Positions 11,045 through 23,900 of a stretch of 64,000 nt of DNA are shown here, one piece after another. Source of the DNA: Galbula dea (lineage: Eukaryota > Chordata > Aves > Piciformes > Galbulidae); the NCBI GenBank assembly GCA_013399015.1, contig VWZX01006417.1:547614-611613 (forward strand), read 5' to 3'. Each line of letters begins with the position of its first letter. Within the stretch, counting starts at the first letter, position 1. A program made the translations under genes and the position numbers. The notes below the pieces were generated by a model. The model was not told the DNA's origin. It searched no databases and saw nothing but the letters and a program-made list of their open reading frames with translations.

Positions 11045-11297
11045 GCAGGGGTGGCCTCAATTTGGACCGGGGAAGGTTTAGATTGGACAGCAGGAAAAAC
11101 TTCTGCCCAGCAAGAGTTGTTAGGCATTGGCCCAGGCTGCCCAGGGCAGTGGTGGAGTCAGTATCCCTGGAAGGGTTCAAAGCACGTCTAGCTGTGGTCC
11201 TTAGGGCCATGGTTTAGTGGCATGGTGGGGCTAGGTTGCTGGTTGGACTTGATAATCTTTGAGGTCTCTTCCAACCATCATGATTCTCTGATTCTGC
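11045..11297 (+). mobile_element. CR1 LINE, 3' segment ending at the C2CD2 promoter
   Basis: Sense CR1 of the subtype with GGCATTGGCCCAGGCTGCCC and TAGTGGCATGGTGGGGCTAG, ending in GTCTCTTCCAACCATCATGA and a terminal ATTCTCTGATTCTG. Its 3' end is about 360 bp from the C2CD2 start codon, right at the edge of the GC-rich promoter. Confidence 0.92.
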
Positions 11298-11647
11298 AGC
11301 CGTCCCTTCCCCACCACTGCGTGGGACACCCGACTGGCTCCCAGGACGCCGGGGGCAGGGGCTGACGAGCCGCGGGCCAAGTGCCCCTCACCATCCGGCG
11401 ATGCGCAGCCTCCCCCCGCCGCCAGCACTGGGCTGGAGCCGGGGCGGTGGTTGAGGCGGGGGCTGGGCCTCCTCTCAGCGCCCCGCCGGCAGGGGCGGGC
11501 CCGGCGGTGACTGCGCCGTGGGCGGTGCGGTGTCGTGCCACCGCTCCCGGCTCGGGCCCTTGCGCGGGTTGCGGCTGCCGTTGCCCAAGGCTCCTACCGC
11601 CACCGCCGGGCGCGCCTTGGAAGGGGGCCGGGAGCGTGGCTCCCATT

Positions 11648-11650
11648 ATG
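11648..11650 (+). promoter_or_regulatory. Upstream out-of-frame ATG of C2CD2 (overlapping uORF start)
   Basis: This ATG lies 10 nt before the C2CD2 start, with A at -3 and G at +4, a strong context. Its frame runs through exon 1 and, after splicing, stops at TGA 14107-14109 in exon 2, giving 104 codons. It would lower initiation at the main start if it is included in the mRNA. Confidence 0.5.
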
Positions 11651-11657
11651 GTCAGCC

Positions 11658-11939
11658 ATGGCGTGGCTGGCGGGCGGGCTGGCCGAGCTGCGCTGGTACG
11701 CGCTGGTCGCCCTTTTCGTGGCGGCGCTAGTCACTCTAGCTGTCTACCTGGTGCAGTACGCGCTGCTGGCCCTGCGGCGGAGCCGGCCGAAGCCTCCGGC
11801 GCTCCCGGCCCTGCGGCCGGACGAGCTGCTGGAGGAAAGCGACTCGGTGCTGGCGTGGGCGCTGGCGCTGGGCAGCTGGCGGCGGCAGTGGCGGAGGGCC
11901 TGGGTGGCGGCGCTGAACGCCGAGGCAGCGGCGAGGGCG
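11658..11939 (+). CDS. C2CD2: C2CD2 coding exon 1
   Basis: Encodes residues 1-94, starting MAWLAGGLAELRWYALV: a short lumenal start, one hydrophobic segment, then basic RRSRPKP and the Trp/Arg-rich SWRRQWRRAW. The donor is GTGAGT at 11940, phase 0. The frame is open further upstream, but this is the only in-frame ATG with a suitable position and context. Confidence 0.95.
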
Positions 11940-14900
11940 GTGAGTGCCGGGGAGGCAGGTGAGGGGCGGCGGGAAGGAGGGAGGGGAAAGGCGGTAACCC
12001 CACCGCAGGCTCCGGCGGCGGAGCTCTAGCAGAAGCGACGGACGGTGGCCGGGCTATGGCTGGGGTTTCCCGACCGTGGGGAGTCCTGTCGGGAAGTGAC
12101 GGGGCGGGGGAGGGTGGTGTGTGTGCTCCGATACCGGCAGCGGCTCTGGGGTTTCTCTGGGACTCGCTCCGAAAGTCTGTTATCGGTGTGACCTCTGCAC
12201 GGTGCTGGCAGAGCCTGCCGATGTGCTCCTGCCTCTCCGGGTGCCTCTGTGTGTGTATGTACGTGCGTATGCATGTATACGTGTGTGCATGTGTATATCT
12301 CTGTGTGTATATGTATGTGTGTGTATGTATGCGTGTGTGTATATGTTTGCATGTGCATGTATACAGATACGTCTCCGTTTGGTGGCAGCTTGGCAGCAGT
12401 GAGCAGGAAGGAGCTAGCTGGAGGCAGGGAGCGGGCGCCCAGGTGGAAGCAGCAGAGGACAGGAAGGAAAGCCGTGACCCCCCCACCGGCAGGGCTTTGC
12501 ACCACCGATAACATTGTTCGGGAGTGGGGAGGGGGAAACAGTGGAAGCTTCCGGGCCTGGGTGCTGGCAGAGAGCCTGTGGCCTGGCCTTTGGCAGAGAA
12601 CTCCCAAAGCTGGCCTTCTTTCGTGTTGTCTTAGGCCATGCTGGGTGTGTCAGTGTAGGGCTGCTGTTCTCCAGGTGGTGATCTTCTCAGCTTTCGGTCA
12701 GTTTGCTTTTAACCGGGGTCAGATGAGATGCAAATGATGTGGCACCCCCTTTCCATCCCAGTCCTGCCCTTCTTACAAAGGGCATCCTGCTCCTTGGTCT
12801 CTAATGGGTCTAAGAGGCCAAGAGGTTAGGTGAGGCTGTGACAGACTAATTCCCAGCTGATGAGGACTGAACCCTTGCCATGGCAGTGGAAATTGCTGAG
12901 GAGATCTTGGAAGTGACATGTACCTGGGTCTCTGAATTTGTGGGCAGTCCACTCTCTTAACTCTAGGAGGTTCCTTTCCTAGTGGCCCCAGTATGCTTGC
13001 TTCTGACATGGCACTGGGCAGGCTGGAGGAGAAGGAAGAGCAGGGCAGGGAGTGTGCGTGAAAGATAAGGAAAGCACTTTAACACTTTCCAGACATCACT
13101 GTAAGTTAAGGCAGCAGAAAAAAAAGGCAGAGGAAGAATTTTCTGTATTACACAGTGTGGTTGAGACAAGGAAAAGCATGGGTTATGCTAAGAAACAGAG
13201 GTGTGCCATGTGCTGGTGGAAGAGGAGAGCCCAGACAGCTTGGGCACAGAGTCTAGGAACTGAAAGGAAGCAGAAACACGCAGCAGCTTCCCCTCCCTGA
13301 GCAGGGGGCAAAGCCACTTTGAGGGAAGCACGCTCTGCCTCCTTCCCTGGGCAAGCAGCTGGAGCCTTCTCTGGCTATGCATTGGCTGCCTGGCACTGCA
13401 GGGTGGTGTTGCTCCTGCTGTCAGGCTTCCCAAACAATGTCAGTGGCACACAGCTAATGAACAGCCTTGAGTGATGAGGGAAGTGGTGCTGACTTCTCAG
13501 TGTGGCTAGCAGGTGGAGAATGCCTCTGAAAGTGTGGCCTCAGTACCCAAACAGGTGTATGTTCTCTTTTCCTCACTGTGTGAATATTGAGGAGCTGTCA
13601 TCACTGCCTGCTGTCACACATGAGGAAGGCTTGGGGAGGGGAAGGCTCCTTTCCTCACCTCTGCAAGAGGATACTTGGGTTTCTTTATTTTGCCATAGGC
13701 TGGTGCAGGTGCACTGTTAAGCCAAACCAAACCCCCCTTTAAAACTACAGCACTGGTTAGTCCTTACTTAGGAAGAGCAGTTGCACTCAGCTCTGTTGCT
13801 GGCTCATGGGCTTCACTCTCTGCTGTGCTGTGTACCTTGCTGTTCTGCTACAGAGGAGGTTGAGTGATGATGGGGCCCAGAGTTATGTCCTAAGTAGAGG
13901 TTTGCAGGCCAGAGCCTGCATTGTGTTGTGAGGTGTCATGCAATTAATACATACAAGCTTAGACACACGTGTGCAGTTCTCTCTCTGCTTCTTCCAGGAA
14001 CTTCCCTGGCAGTGCCTATGTGTCACTCATTTTCAAGCCATGGCTTCATCACCTAATGATGCTGCTTGCTTTTTTGTTTCCTGTAGGATTCCCAGCTGCT
14101 TACATTTGAGGAGGATGACCCAGCAGAACCACTTCAGCTAGCAGTTAAGCAAGTTGTTAGTGTTGTGAAGTCAGCTCAAGAGAAGGTAACCTTCAGCTTG
14201 GCTTTGTTTCTGTGTGCTTTGGGGCAGGAAGAGTTAACTTTTCTCCTTAGCATCTGTGGGAGGCTTTTACTTCTCCATACTTCTGTAGCCTGGACCTCAG
14301 TTTCTCAAGAGGCTGCCTCTCTAATGAAGAGGTCCAAACTCCTTGCACTGATTCACTTCTTTTGCAAGTCATGAGCAGAACTTGCTCCAGGGCTTCTACA
14401 CAGTGCCCAATCACCAGGGTTATGCCAAGTTTCTAGCTAGGAACTGGTAGAGCAGCCCTCTCCCCTCACCCTGCTGATTGATACAGTGCTTCCCCAGCCT
14501 ATTGCTGAAGGGTGGGGTGGGGGCTTCATGAAGAAGGGACACTTCTGAGACACTTGGTCTGCCTCTTGCTGTTTGTGTGCCTGATTACAGGTTTGCTTCA
14601 CAAGTCAGAGTTGGGTAAGGAGCAGTGGAACAGGTGCAAAGCCCTGGGGGTGAAGTCTTGACTCTGCTGAGTCCTGTATTCAGTGAGGAGCAAATGGTCT
14701 CTTTCTTCCTCTCCCAGCCCAGGTACTAGGAAGTGGCTTAGGGCATGTAAAATGAAAAGAAGGCAGAATGTGGCTCTTAGGGTAAAGAAAATGCATTAAA
14801 AGGAAAAAGAAATGTGCATGTCTGCTTATTAGCAAGGGTAGCTTCTGCATTTTCAGCCTGGTGACTAGAACTGGGAGCCACATCTGGACTGGTGCTCAGC

Positions 14901-17900
14901 TCTAGGCACCTGTATCCCATCAGCCTAATGCTTTCCTTCTGGTTTTGCTTTGTCATTTTGATTTGCTTGTCTGCTTTATATGTTAAGCAGCTCTACTATG
15001 ATTCCTTTGAGACCTAGGCTTGCTTATCTGCCTGATACACAGCTCACAGGCACACCCTGACTGCTGGCAGCTGGGGACAGCCAACATATAAAGTTGTTTG
15101 CACACTTGCTCTTTGTTTTCTTCCTTTCTCCCAGTGAGGGTAGAGAGACTGGAGTTGGTAGGGCTGGAGAGTTGACCCTAGTGTGACTCTGTGCCTCTGG
15201 AAGACACCACAATGGGGAATGGTTAAGGAGAGGGAGGGCTGTATCATGTGTGGAGCCAGCAAGAGAGGGAGATCTGCTCCAAATCCAACACTAGTGACTA
15301 ACAGCACACACACACACACATAAAACAGAAAGGTGTCTTGCAGGGCAGTGTCTAAAACGTTGCTGGAAGGCAAGCAGAGCTGCAGATGTGTTTACAGAGG
15401 AGGTGAGCAGGAGGTTTGGTTCTGCTGGTTGCCTTTGGCCAGTGCCAGAGTTCCTCAGGGGTGTCTGGGGCCAGCTCTGTGCTCAAGAGTGTTGTGCCCA
15501 GGGCTGGAGCATGAGGACAGCAGCATCTCAAGGCTAAAACTTGCATTCATCTTGCCTGTATGCCAGAACCAAGGCACAGTTCTGCAGCTCTGGATTTCCC
15601 TGAAGTCATGCTGCACTACTGGGAACATCTCTGGAGTCACCAGTTGACTTCTGGGTTGTCTGAGTGTAGATGGTGACTGCTGTAGCAGCGAGGTAAGTTA
15701 GCACCCAGGGTGCCTCCTAGGGACCTTGACTTGCAGCAGAAGGTAGCAAGTGCTGGCTCCACAGCAGCCTAAGCCTGGAGAACTGCTCACTGCTGCACTG
15801 TTGCTCCCCTACACCTGTGGCTTTGCAGTCCAGCAGCCTCTCTGCTCCTTGTCTGACCTTGACTTGAGCCATTTCAGTATGGGGATCGAGCTGTTCTACC
15901 ACAGCCTGCAATCTAAATGTCATTTTGCAGCAGCTTAAAGCAACACAGGCACATTTTAAAGCTGCATTGGATTAAACCAGGTTTGCTTACAAAAACTGAG
16001 CTGTTCTGAGCTTTCCCCAAACCCAGTTCCATAATCCTGTGCACAGCTGCTGGAAAAATGTCTGGTAACAACCTGACTATTGCTTTGGATATCAGTGTCT
16101 AATAACCTTAGAGTGGCACTGGGGCAGCTCCTTTCCCTCTTTCCTTCAGTCTACACCTTTCTGTAAGCTCCTCAGGAGCCCTCTTATGCAAACTGTCTCT
16201 CTTACATATTCCTCAGGTAATACCAAGGGTCCAAAAGTTTGGGGTTGGTTCCTTTTGGGTTTTTGGTGTTTTCTTTCCCTGCCTTGCTCCTCAAACTCTT
16301 AACTCTTTGCATATGAAATTAAAATCCCTCTCTGCAGCTTGTCCAAAGCCAAACTTCTGACCCATGTTTGTAACTCACTGCTGCTGTGAGTGGCTCTGAA
16401 TGTGGTTTGTGACCATAAGCTGCATGTTCTGTCACTGTTGCAGCATCCCACAGAGCTCTGTGTTTGCCTGAGGCATCAGCTGGCACAAGACTGTTCCCCT
16501 GCAGCTGGATCTGGACAAGCCCATGTGGGTGCCTTGGTTCAGCAGCCAGGACTTGATTTATTGCCTCTTGTTTCAGATGTGTATTTGAGCTTGCATCAGA
16601 GGGGTTGTGCTCATCAAAGGAACTGGAGGATTGAGAGTGAGAGATCAGGAGAGCAGTGAACATGGGATGTGCAACACTTGAACACAGCTGTATGCTGGCA
16701 GAGAGCCCTGTGGGATGTCTGGTGGTGGCTGGTCCTCTCTCCTGGATCAACCTACCTGGAATTCTTGCTCTGAAACACTAGGGGATTGCCAGGCAGTCTG
16801 TAATGATGGCATGGCTGCTGCCAGCCCTGGTTAGGAGCAGGCCACAGGCTGCCACCTGCACTCCTTGGGTAGATGCCCCCTGTCCTTGCCTTGAAGAAGC
16901 TGAGAGCTCTAAGACTGCTGGCTGCTCCCCACTGCAGTGCTGCAGGCATGCCTGGGGGAAGCCAGCTTGGCCAAAGCCATTGTGAGAGGGGACAGAGATG
17001 CTGTGTGGCTGAAGGTTACACCACACTGCTTCTTCACAAAGCCTCTATTTATACATTGCCTTGGCTCCAGTTTTGGGCCAGAGCCTAAATCTATAGAAGG
17101 AAGTGGCCTGTTTTCATTGTGTGCTCTTGCTTGCTTTGTTCCAATCAGCTAACCAGGAGGGATATTCTGAGCTGATTCTCCCAACCTTTCCATTCCTGCA
17201 GCCTCTTTTCCAGAGGCTTTTGAACTTCACAAAAGCAGCAGCACCACCAACAAAAAGACAAGAAGAAAAGATGAATCTCTTCTGGGGGGCTTGGCACAGA
17301 GGGAGCAGGCTGCAGCAGAAAGTCTCCTCTCTTCTCCTGCTTCATGCTTACATAGAAAGGGGTGAAATTCCCTCAGAGTGCCACTCCTTGGATGGGAGAC
17401 TGCAGGTTGCTGCACAAGGACTGGTTGTCTTGGATCCCAACAGGCAGCAGCAGCATCTAGGAGAGCTTCATGTTAGGTTTTGGGTGATGGAGCTGGCTCA
17501 GGCAAGTGGTGCAGAGAAAGGAGGGCTGTTCTGCAGGCTTGTGAGAGGTCCTCTTCTCTGATGAGCTGTGCAGCATGTCCAGAGAGGCCTTAGTCACCCA
17601 CATCTTGGTGTCACTTTGTTTGCAGCCACCCTGCTGCCAGCTGGCAGCTTCTGTTTGTGCCACACTTGGGGCTTGGAGGCTCCCAGTTGCACTTGCTCTG
17701 AAGCAGGTAGAGAGAGGGGCATGATGCAGCCAGGGCTGCTTTCTGCTCTGGGAAAGACTGGTTTCTCCTTGTCTAACTGACTGGGATCATTCCTAATTCC
17801 CTACTTTGCTTCTGATGGAATGAAGTGCCCTGGCCATCATGTGTAGTTCCTGCTGTGCTGCTTTCTTTGTGCTGCTACTTCACCTCAGCCTGCTGTCTGC

Positions 17901-20900
17901 TACTAGTTTAGGTGCTCTTGCTCTTGCAGATGTAAAGGTAACAGAAAGGAGAGCTGGGATGTGACCCTTCTGGGAGTCCAGAATGATCTGGCACAGCTGC
18001 TGCACACTGCTGCAAGGGCTTAATTTTTGAAGAGCAGTTTTGTATTAGAATGAGAGGATTTCTAGACTCTAAACCACAAAGTGTTGATGGCTGGGGATGT
18101 CTCTGGTAAGGAGGAGTGGGAGAGGGAGTAGAGGAAGGCTCTTTGGTGAGGTGAAAAGTTGAGGTGACCTTCAGAGCCAGAAGGATGTTTTCCATCAAGT
18201 TGTGCTCCTCTCCCAGCTCTCCTGCCACACTGCTCTTTGCTGCCTTGGCTTGGTTAGGCTTTGGTTTGGGGTTGGTTGGTTATTTATAAAGCAATAATAA
18301 CCACATACCTGGCAACCAGGGCTCTGAGACACCCAGACATTCCAGCTGCATGGCTCTGCAGCTCATGTGCAGCAAGTCCAACTGGTTCTGAATGCACTGA
18401 GTTTCCTGTCCCTGTCTGGGTGCCAGGTGCATTTAGGATGTGGAAGTAGCAGCAGCAGCTCTTCCAGCAGACCTCTCCTTTTCCCCTCCTCTGCCCTGCA
18501 ATAAGAGGGAAGAATCTGTTGATTTTTGAGACCTTTAAGGAGCCAGCATGCCAGTCCATCCTTGGGAAGGAAAGGAGGGAGGCTGTTTCAGCTCAACTCT
18601 AGGCTTTGCAGTCTTGTTGGCTGTTAAAAATGCCTAAAGCAGCTGAGTGCCCACGTGGATTCTGTGGCATTAAACATCAGCAATCATTGCTGAAGGAATT
18701 TAGACTTTGGGGGAAGGGGCAAGGTGAGGGGAACTGATTTGTCCTCTTCTGAACAGGCAAGAGACAAAGCTGAAAAGGTGAATATTTTGCTTGGGGGTGT
18801 GGTTGGGGTTTTTATTTCTCCTGTCCATCCCCTGCTCCTTTCTAATTACATCTCTGCCTTAATGGATGTGCTCTGAAGCCCTTGAGAATGTTCTGGTCCT
18901 TCATAAAATGTCTGATAGATAGCCCAGGGAGATGAGAGAGATTTAAGGGGAGGTAATAAGAATCTTCCAGAAGGCACATAATTCATTTAAAGCTTGCAGC
19001 TTCAATTGCAGTGCCCCTGAGTCAAGCAGGAAGTGTGCAAACATAATTTAATAGCTCACCTGTGGAATTTCCATCAGCCAGATCCTGCAGTGAATTATTT
19101 ATCTGCACATTGCATTCATGGGTTGAACTTTGCCTGTGTCCCTCTGAGGAGGGGAGAGCTCAGCTCTCCTTTCCAAGGTGGAGCTGTAGGGGCAGTAACC
19201 ACAGAGGGAAGGTGGCATTAGCCAGCACACAAGCATCGAGGTTGGAAGAGACCTCTGAGATCAAGTCCAACCTGCAACCCAGCACCTCCATGCCACTAAA
19301 CCATGGCCCTAAGGACCACAGCTAGATGTTTTTGGAAGCCCTCCAGGGATGGTGACTCCACCACTGCCCTGGGCAGCCTGGGCCAATGCCTAACAACTCT
19401 TGCTGGGAAGAAATGTTTCCTGCTCTCCAATCTAAACCTCCCCTGGTGCAACTTGAGGCCATTACCTCTTGTCCTCTCCCTGGGAACCCAGGAGAAGAGA
19501 CCAACCCCCACCTGTCTCCAACCTCCTTCCAGGTAGCTGTAGAGAGAGCTAAGGTCTCCCCTTTGCAGAGCTGTTAGCAAAGTGAGTTTCTGTCTCTGGT
19601 GCAATGAGTGATTTCTGACTTGTGTACCTGGGTGTTCCTTCTGCTGCCAGGGGCTTTCTGCACTCTCTGGGAATTTGTCCCAGCAGCTCTGGCACCTCAG
19701 TCAGTTTGCAGAGGAGAAACCAGTCAGTGTTTGTAAACTCAGTGTGATAACAGGTTGCATGACTGCTCCTAAAAGTGAGGGAGTGCACTCAGTGAAGCCT
19801 GTGGCAGCCAAGTGGCACGCAGACCAATCCCAGGCATTTAGCTTTGTCACCAGGTTTTGAGGCTTTGCTTGGTTTGATCAAAGACTGGCATAAACTTTTA
19901 GAGGCTTCTGCCTCTCCCCACCCCACAGGGAGTGGAATTAGTCATGGAATTCAGTGTAATTCTGGTAGCCTAAAGTCCTTCTTTTTCTTCAGAGAATCAG
20001 AGAAGGTTAGGGGTTGGCAGGGAGCTCTGGGGATCATCCAGTCCAATCCCCCTGCCACAGCAGCCTCACCTACAGCAGCTTGCACAGCATCACATCCAGC
20101 TGGCTTTGGAATGTCTCCAGAGATGGAGACTCCAGCACCTCTCTGGGCAGCCTGGGCCAGGGCTCTGCCACCCTCCAAGGCAAGAAGTTCCTCCTGAGGT
20201 TGAGCTGGAACTTCCTCTCTTCCAGTTTGCCTTCTCCAAACCCTCTTTTGTTTTTCCTCTCCTTTGTCTCTCCCCCCCATCCTTTATCCCTTCCTCAGGT
20301 GGTTTGTTGCAATGCTGTGGGAGACTCTGTTCAATTTGCTGTCACTGCCTCACCCACCTCACCCACAGCTGCAGAAGGTCACTCCTACAGTGTGAAGCTC
20401 TCTCCACTTCACTTGCAGGTAAAGTGTTAAGTGTTTTTCTCACTCTTCTTCCTTTTATTCCACCTCATCCTGCAGCTGAGCTGAACCTCCTGTGTGCAAC
20501 ATGCATGCAAACTCCCGTTAACTCTCATGAAACATTGAATCATCTTAGTTTCCTTCTGGGGCAAGTGCCAAATTAATTCATTAAGCTGCAACTTTAGGAG
20601 GCAGTGGATAAATAACAGACTGGGGAGACTGCTTGGATGTCTAGAACAACAGTGTTTTCTGACTAGGATGCATTCTCAGAGCTGGAGTGACTTCTGCCTT
20701 CTTAGGCTGTCAGTTGGAGTCTACTTACTCAGAAACTGGAGTCATTCTTCCTTTGGCAAGGCTTAGTTTGGAGCTTGACCTACAGTTTCTTTACAGGACA
20801 CTCTCCAATAACTGCTTTCCTGTCCACAGCTTCAGCTCTCTGTGCCAGACAAAGGAGAAGATGTCAGAGTGGAGTGGTCTCTCACTAATGCCAGTGAAGC

Positions 20901-23900
20901 CAACTTGGAAATCCAGCCAGCAGTGCAGGAGGTCAGTCAGTAAGTTTGATTTGTTGTCATGGCAGAGCAGATGAGTCTCAGTCCCTTCAGTGCAAAACCC
21001 AATCTCATGCTTTAGGTTAGCAGGAGAAGTCTCCAGAGCTAAGGTGTCAGGGGAGGCTGGAGAAGCTGCAGCAGAAATGCCCATTTCCAGAGATGTGGAG
21101 CAGTTACCTGTCACCAGTGCTCTCCTGGACTGCTTCAGTCACATCTGCCATGGCTCATCCATCAAAACCCTGCCTCTCTCAAACCCAGGAGTGTTTCTCC
21201 AGGTTACTGAAGCATTCATAGAATCAGAAAACTGTCAGAGTTAGAAGGGACCTCAAAGATCATCTAGTTCCAACCCCCCTGCCTGCCAGGGACACCTCCC
21301 ACTAGAGCAGGTTGCAACCTAATCCACCCTGACCTTCAAAGCTTCCAGGGATGGAGCTTCCACAGCCTCTCTGGGCAACCTGTGCCAGTGTCTCCCCACC
21401 CTCACAGTGAAGAACTTCCTCCTCATAGCCAACCTCAATCTCCCCTCCTTTATTCACATTCAAGAGAAATCAAGTCTGTATTTGACAGACAAATGACTTG
21501 GCCAGTATTTTTCATCCAGATTCAAAGGTGTGAAGAGTAGCTGTTCCTAAATGCCTTCTCTCAGAGCACTGCTGAGATCAAAGAAGAATGGAAATAAAGG
21601 AAAAATAAACCAAACCCCAACCAAAAAGCACCCCAGAAAACCCAGTTGCCATGCTATTTCCATCATCCTTTATGACCACAGGTTTTGTACACCAAAATGT
21701 GCACCTTGTGACTAAAGGCAGGTCCTTTTGAAGTGTGTCTTAATGCTATTTCCTGTGCAAATGACCTGCACCTCTTAGGGTGGCATGTTGGGCATCCCCA
21801 CCTTGAGCAGTCATTAAGGGCTTAGTGACAAATGCAGGTGACTCTGGGGGAGTCACTGGACTTCCCAGTGTCCCTTTGGAGAGGTTCCTGAGCCCACAGT
21901 TGCAAAGGAGTTGGAACTGACTGTGCTTAGCCCATGTTTTTAAGATGAGCCTGTTCAGTTCTTCATAGCTGAGGGCTTTATTTGCACTTGGAAGTTTCTC
22001 TTAGCACTTAGAGAAGGCAAGAAACCAAGAGCCCAAACCCTGTCAGCAGCCTAGAGCTCAGAAACTGCTTCAGCTCCTAAACTGAAATGTCAGCTTTTGT
22101 ATCTTGGGCTTCTTTTTTGCCCTTTGATGTTGTTTGTACCAGAAGATACTTTTTAATTGCTTGTGATGACCTACAGAGTCCAGCAAGGTGGCTGTCATCA
22201 CCTCTTTTCTGTTGCTAATAGCTGGGTGAACCCAAGTTGCCTTGGGCAAGCTGGCTGCCAAGCAGGGCTTGGGGTTGGCATGTGCTTGTGCTGCTGTGAC
22301 TTGAGGTGCAGGTGTGCCCCAAGCTGGCCCTGGTAGCTTCTAGTCCATGTTAAACCCTCCCAAAAATGTGTTGTCTTAAGCCTTCTTGATTGGCAATTAA
22401 GCCATTAAGCCTTGTAGAGGCAAGGGAGTCCTGATGGAGCATTACTTTGCACATCAGGAGGTTGGGCTGGCAGGAGGTTCTGTAAGCAAACTGCTTTCCA
22501 AATAACTGGGGAAAGACCAGAAAATACCTAGGAGGAGAAGATCAGTGACTGTTGTTGCTGTTGAATAACAAATGTCAGATTAGGTTGAGGGCAAAGTGAG
22601 AGGATTTGGGAATTTGGCAGCATTCACTGACTCACAGAATGTTAGGAGCTGGAAGGGACCCTGAAAGATCATCCAGTCCAACCCCCCTGCCACAGCAGGA
22701 TTCCCTTGATCAGGTCACACAGAAGCATGTCCAGACAGGTTTGGAATCTCTCCAGAGAAGGAGACTCCCCAACCTCTCTGGGCAGTCTGGGCCAGGGCTC
22801 TGGCACCTCAACTGGCAAAACATTTGGTCTTGTATTCACATGGAACCTCCTGTTCTTCAGCTTACAGCCACTGCCCCTTGTCCTGTCACTGGGCTTCACT
22901 GAGAAGAGCCTGACCCCATCCCTCTGACACACACCCTTCACATATTTAAAAGCAGAGATGAGGTCACCCCTTAGTCTCCTCTTCTCCAAGCTCAAGAGCC
23001 CCAGCTCCCTCAGCCTTTCCTCCTCAGGAAGATGTTCCAGCCCCTTCATCATCTTGGTGGCTCTGTGCTGGACTCTTTCCAGCAGTTCCCTATCCTTCTT
23101 CAACTGAGGAGCCCAGAACTGGACACAATATTCCAGATGCAGCCTCACCAGGGTAGAGTAAAGGGGGAGAAGAACCTCTCTTGACCTACTGACCACAGCC
23201 CTTCTAACCTACCCCAGAATCCCACTGGCCTCCTGGCCACAAGAGCACACTGCTGCCTCATGCTCATCCTTCCATCCACCAGGACCCCCAGATCCCTTTC
23301 CCCTTCACTGCTCTCCAACAGCTCAGCCCCCAACCTATCCTGATCCATGGGGTTGGTCTTTGCCAGGTGCAAAACTCAACACTTGGCCTTGTATCAAAAC
23401 AGTGTGAAAGTGAGGGCAAGAGAGGGAAGTCACCTCCAAAGCAGTGAAAGCTAACCACAATTTATTTGCTTATTTAAATAACCTAAGTAATGAAATTACT
23501 GAAACTAAGGCTTTAGCCTCATTTACTTCTTTATGTTTTGAAAGTAACAGAGTATTATGTGCAAGTCATTATCCTTGGCAGTTGTTTGAGGGAGCACAGT
23601 GTGAACAAAGCAGTTTCCATAGGATGAGCTAATGCTCTTGCATGTTTTGAACTGCAGGGACCTGTCATCAAAGGGTGGTTAGGTAAGAAGGCAGTGAAAC
23701 AGGATTTCCCCACACAACATTCCTGGGATTTTTATGAAACACCCTGAATGGTTCTGTAATGTTTGGGTGTTTGGGAAAGGGCTGTTACTCCAAGTGTCTT
23801 TGAGCTGTTGTGCAAGCTGTGAGCGTGCCCTTAGGAGAGCAGAAGGCATTGCATGATCTTTCTCCTACACCTGAGAAGCCCAGACTGTGAGGGGTTGGCA

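Larger units (their letters stand above)
5944..11290. other. Intergenic region between ZBTB21 and C2CD2
   Basis: No open frame here looks like a gene. The region holds the palindrome and minisatellite (6.2-6.5 kb), a CR1 tail (6.7 kb), a CR1 3' segment (8.7-9.1 kb) and a mosaic of CR1 pieces in both orientations (10.4-11.3 kb) that runs up to the C2CD2 promoter. Between these, for example 6780-8680 and 9132-10380, I recognise nothing specific. Confidence 0.7.
11290..12240 (+). promoter_or_regulatory. C2CD2: CpG-rich promoter and 5' region of C2CD2
   Basis: GC content and CpG frequency rise sharply after the CR1 end at 11297 and fall after about 12.2 kb. The island contains the first coding exon (11658-11939). 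No TATA box is obvious, as expected for a broad CpG-island promoter. The transcription start cannot be placed exactly from sequence. Confidence 0.8.
14186..20298 (+). other. C2CD2: C2CD2 intron 2
   Basis: A 6.1-kb intron. It holds a short CA run (15303-15320) and two CR1 copies near its 3' end (19.23-19.57 and 19.99-20.22 kb). The rest, including 14.2-19.2 kb, shows nothing recognisable. Confidence 0.8.

Noticed and set aside
11381..11962. 193-codon GC-rich plus-strand frame over the C2CD2 promoter
   Set aside because: Open because of high GC. Only the part from the ATG at 11648 matters, as an overlapping uORF; no protein family is recognisable.
11731..12607. Long minus-strand open frames (up to 251 codons) rich in His/Thr/Tyr and Pro
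   Set aside because: They are translations of the CpG island and the TG/TA microsatellite; low complexity, no splice or start support, and antisense to C2CD2 exon 1.
14186..19232. Many open frames of 60-150 codons in C2CD2 intron 2
   Set aside because: They lack consistent splice signals, family resemblance or start context, and fit chance expectation for 5 kb of intron.
22669..23196. 175-codon minus-strand frame resembling a protein
   Set aside because: It is the C-terminal end of CR1 ORF2, part of a truncated transposon and not a host gene.
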